NCBI GenBank assembly: GCA_003164305.1
Contig: PLSZ01000167.1
Location: forward strand, 1 to 8,506
DNA length: 8,506 nucleotides
Origin: Acetobacteraceae bacterium
GTDB taxonomy: Bacteria; Pseudomonadota; Alphaproteobacteria; Acetobacterales; Acetobacteraceae
Direction: 5' to 3'
In this document: piece after piece, positions 6,999 to 8,506 of the stretch
How positions within the stretch are numbered: the stretch's first letter is position 1
Layout of the letters: each line of letters opens with the position of its first letter
Position numbers and translations under genes: made by a program
The notes under the pieces: generated by a model
Databases searched by the model: none
What the model was told of the DNA's origin: nothing
The model's input: the letters and a program-made list of their open reading frames with translations, nothing else

Positions 6999-7212
6999 GC
7001 GCGCGCTGGAGCGGTCTCGGGCATGGGACGTTCGCACCTGATGGCGACCCGTCGGGCACGCGATTCGATCACGATAACCCAACAAGGATCTGACCTCTCT
7101 GTCAGGGGACGGAACAGAATCGCCCGTTTCCCGCGCAGAATATCCGCGAATCAGCATCCCATACACGGCTTTATATGCCGCCCCGTTGCATGCCGGCGAC
7201 GCACCCGCTAAT

Positions 7213-7231
7213 TTGCCCAAATCATGGGCAA
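7213..7231 (+). promoter_or_regulatory. Hairpin enclosing the dusB start codon
   Basis: TTGCCCA (7213-7219) and TGGGCAA (7225-7231) are perfect reverse complements with a 5-nt loop, and the ATG at 7224-7226 straddles the loop and the 3' arm. Two more A-T pairs (7210-7211 with 7232-7233) can form past one bulged T. No Shine-Dalgarno is visible before this start. Hiding the initiation codon in a stem should lower translation unless the RNA is opened; the regulatory role is inferred. Confidence 0.4.
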
Positions 7232-8336
7232 TTCCAGACCAGAAAACATTCTCCCTGCCCTCCGGCCAATCGATCTGGGCCAGGGAGTCGTCATCGCCAC
7301 GCCGGTCATCCTGGCGCCAATGTCGGGGGTGACCGATCTGCCGTTCCGCCGCACCGCCCGTTCCCTTGGCGCCGGCATGGTCGTCTCCGAAATGATCGCC
7401 TCCTGGGCGATGATCCGGGAGAACGAGAAAACCCGTTCCATGGCCCAGATCGACGACGGGGCAGGGGTCTCCGCCGTGCAACTGGCCGGCTGCGATCCCG
7501 CGGCAATGGCCGAGGCCGCCCGTATCGCCGCCGACAAGGGCGCGCACCTGATCGACATCAACTTCGGCTGCCCGGTGAAGAAGGTCGCCGTGGGACAGGC
7601 GGCGGGATCCGCGTTGATGCGCGACGAACGCGCTGCCGCCGCGATCCTCGAGGCCACGGTCAAAGCCGTCAGCGTGCCGGTCACGCTGAAAATGCGCATG
7701 GGATGGGACCACAACAGCCTCAACGCGCCCACGATGGCCCGCATCGCCGAGCAGTCGGGCATCCGCATGGTCACCGTGCATGGCCGCACCCGGCAGCAAT
7801 TCTACAACGGCTCCGCCGATTGGGAGTTCGTCGCCAACGTGAAACAGGCGGTCAGGCTGCCGGTCATCGTCAACGGCGACATTCTGACGGAGGACGACGC
7901 CGTCACCGCGCTGCGCCAGTCCGGTGCCGACGGCGTGATGATTGGTCGCGGCTGCTATGGCCGCCCTTGGTTCCTGGCGCAGGTGATCCGATACCTCACC
8001 ACCGGCCTGCGGTTGCCGGATCCCGATCTGGCGCGGCAGAAAGCGATCATCCTCAGTCACTACAACACCATGCTCGACCAGTTCGGCCGCTCCGCCGGAG
8101 TGCGGCTCGCGCGCAAGCATTTGTCCTGGTATTCGCGCGGCCTGCCGGGCTCGGCCGAGTTCCGCGCCGGCATGAACCGGCTGGCGGACGCGGAAGCGGT
8201 GTTCGCCGCGCTGGACGGGTTCTACGACCCGCTGATCGAGCGCGGCGTGTCCCGCGCGGCCATGGGGAACCCAATGGGAATTGACTTCTCCACGCATGCG
8301 CCCGTCGTGGGCGAGGAAGTTCTGGAAGCAGCATGA
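7224..8336 (+). CDS. dusB: tRNA-dihydrouridine synthase DusB (NifR3 family)
   Basis: 370-residue FMN-dependent cytosolic enzyme that reduces a uridine in the D-loop of tRNA to dihydrouridine using NADPH; usual length for the family. TIM-barrel signatures: [16 protein letters not shown] (residues 28-43), VQLAGCDP (85-92), [11 protein letters not shown] (111-121) with catalytic C116, GSALMRD (128-134), [10 protein letters not shown] (153-162), [18 protein letters not shown] (183-200), LPVIVNGDI (212-220) and [16 protein letters not shown] (234-249) for FMN phosphate binding. A C-terminal helical tRNA-binding region follows, with [17 protein letters not shown] (294-310). The start is firm: an in-frame TAA at 7209-7211 leaves no room upstream, and the next ATG lies within the core. 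The stop overlaps the ntrB start (ATGA, 8333-8336). In alphaproteobacteria dusB commonly heads the dusB-ntrB-ntrC operon, and this gene was first named nifR3 for that reason. The start lacks a Shine-Dalgarno and sits in a hairpin. Confidence 0.96.
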   Translation: MGNSRPENILPALRPIDLGQGVVIATPVILAPMSGVTDLPFRRTARSLGAGMVVSEMIASWAMIRENEKTRSMAQIDDGAGVSAVQLAGCDPAAMAEAARIAADKGAHLIDINFGCPVKKVAVGQAAGSALMRDERAAAAILEATVKAVSVPVTLKMRMGWDHNSLNAPTMARIAEQSGIRMVTVHGRTRQQFYNGSADWEFVANVKQAVRLPVIVNGDILTEDDAVTALRQSGADGVMIGRGCYGRPWFLAQVIRYLTTGLRLPDPDLARQKAIILSHYNTMLDQFGRSAGVRLARKHLSWYSRGLPGSAEFRAGMNRLADAEAVFAALDGFYDPLIERGVSRAAMGNPMGIDFSTHAPVVGEEVLEAA

Positions 8337-8506
8337 GTTCTGTCCTCTCCCGAGCCGTCGGCTTGCTGCCGGGCCGCGGCGGTCCACGACCGCCCGACGC
8401 CGCCGCCGTACTGAGCGCCTTGCCGGTTCCCGTCGTGGTGCTGGATCACGAGAACCGGTTTCGCCTCGTCAACCACGCCGCCGAGCAGTTTCTTGGCATC
8501 TCCGCC
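8333..8506 (+). CDS. ntrB: Nitrogen regulation sensor kinase NtrB, N-terminal part (runs off window)
   Basis: 58 codons are present, all open, and the frame continues beyond the window end. After an unstructured start (about residues 1-24) comes the opening of a PAS domain, [19 protein letters not shown] (25-43) then [13 protein letters not shown], which matches the N-terminal PAS of NtrB/GlnL. The gene start overlaps the dusB stop by ATGA, the usual coupled arrangement in alphaproteobacteria. NtrB autophosphorylates and passes phosphate to NtrC to turn on nitrogen-assimilation genes when PII signals nitrogen shortage. The HisKA and ATPase domains, and ntrC itself, would lie outside. Identification rests on this short PAS stretch plus gene order. 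Confidence 0.88.
   Translation, partial: MSSVLSRAVGLLPGRGGPRPPDAAAVLSALPVPVVVLDHENRFRLVNHAAEQFLGISA

Noticed and set aside
7090..7105. CTGAC-N6-GTCAG hairpin in the dusB upstream region
   Set aside because: A 5-bp stem is expected by chance and there is no context for it.
7173..7178. TATATG as a -10 box for dusB
   Set aside because: No acceptable -35 hexamer at 16-18 bp, so the promoter cannot be supported from sequence alone.
6969..8387. A 472-residue minus-strand open frame opposite dusB
   Set aside because: It is a His/Gly/Asp-rich antisense shadow of dusB, whose catalytic and FMN-binding motifs are intact on the plus strand.

Overview
The window is GC-rich, gene-dense DNA from an alphaproteobacterium, most likely of the Rhodospirillales/Acetobacteraceae type. 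That placement is an inference from three things: the dusB-ntrB order at the right end, the PAS_7-type sensor kinase, and a GC-rich palindromic repeat at the left end. No tRNA, rRNA, CRISPR array, insertion sequence or phage gene was seen.

Left part (1-3435, minus strand). A GC-rich palindromic repeat lies just downstream of a metabolite:H+ symporter (MHS) family major facilitator. A gap of about 650 bp with no convincing gene follows. Next comes a second, unrelated major facilitator of the anion:cation symporter (ACS) family. The gap and the separate Shine-Dalgarno sequences suggest that the two transporters are transcribed independently. Both probably import organic acids or sugar acids.

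Middle part (3436-6940). A 318-bp divergent region holds two inverted repeats and an 11-bp-stem hairpin. A small gene for a secreted protein of unknown function (plus strand) starts there. It converges, across a strong hairpin, on a two-gene minus-strand signalling operon: a hybrid histidine kinase (2 TM - PAS - HisKA - HATPase - REC - degenerate HPt) and an output-less CheY-like response regulator. Their ATGA overlap implies translational coupling. The pair looks like a complete phosphorelay ending in a protein-interaction or shuttle regulator instead of a DNA-binding one.

Right part (6941-8506, plus strand). A 283-bp divergent region separates the kinase from dusB (tRNA-dihydrouridine synthase, the old nifR3). 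dusB overlaps by ATGA with the start of ntrB, which runs off the window. This is the conserved alphaproteobacterial nitrogen-regulation operon. Two details stand out here. A near-consensus CtrA box lies upstream of the kinase. A perfect 7-bp hairpin encloses the dusB start codon, which has no Shine-Dalgarno and is fixed by an in-frame stop 12 nt upstream.

Overall the gene content is ordinary alphaproteobacterial chromosome. The parts worth a second look are the kinase/regulator/secreted-protein cluster, the hairpin over the dusB start and the CtrA-like site.
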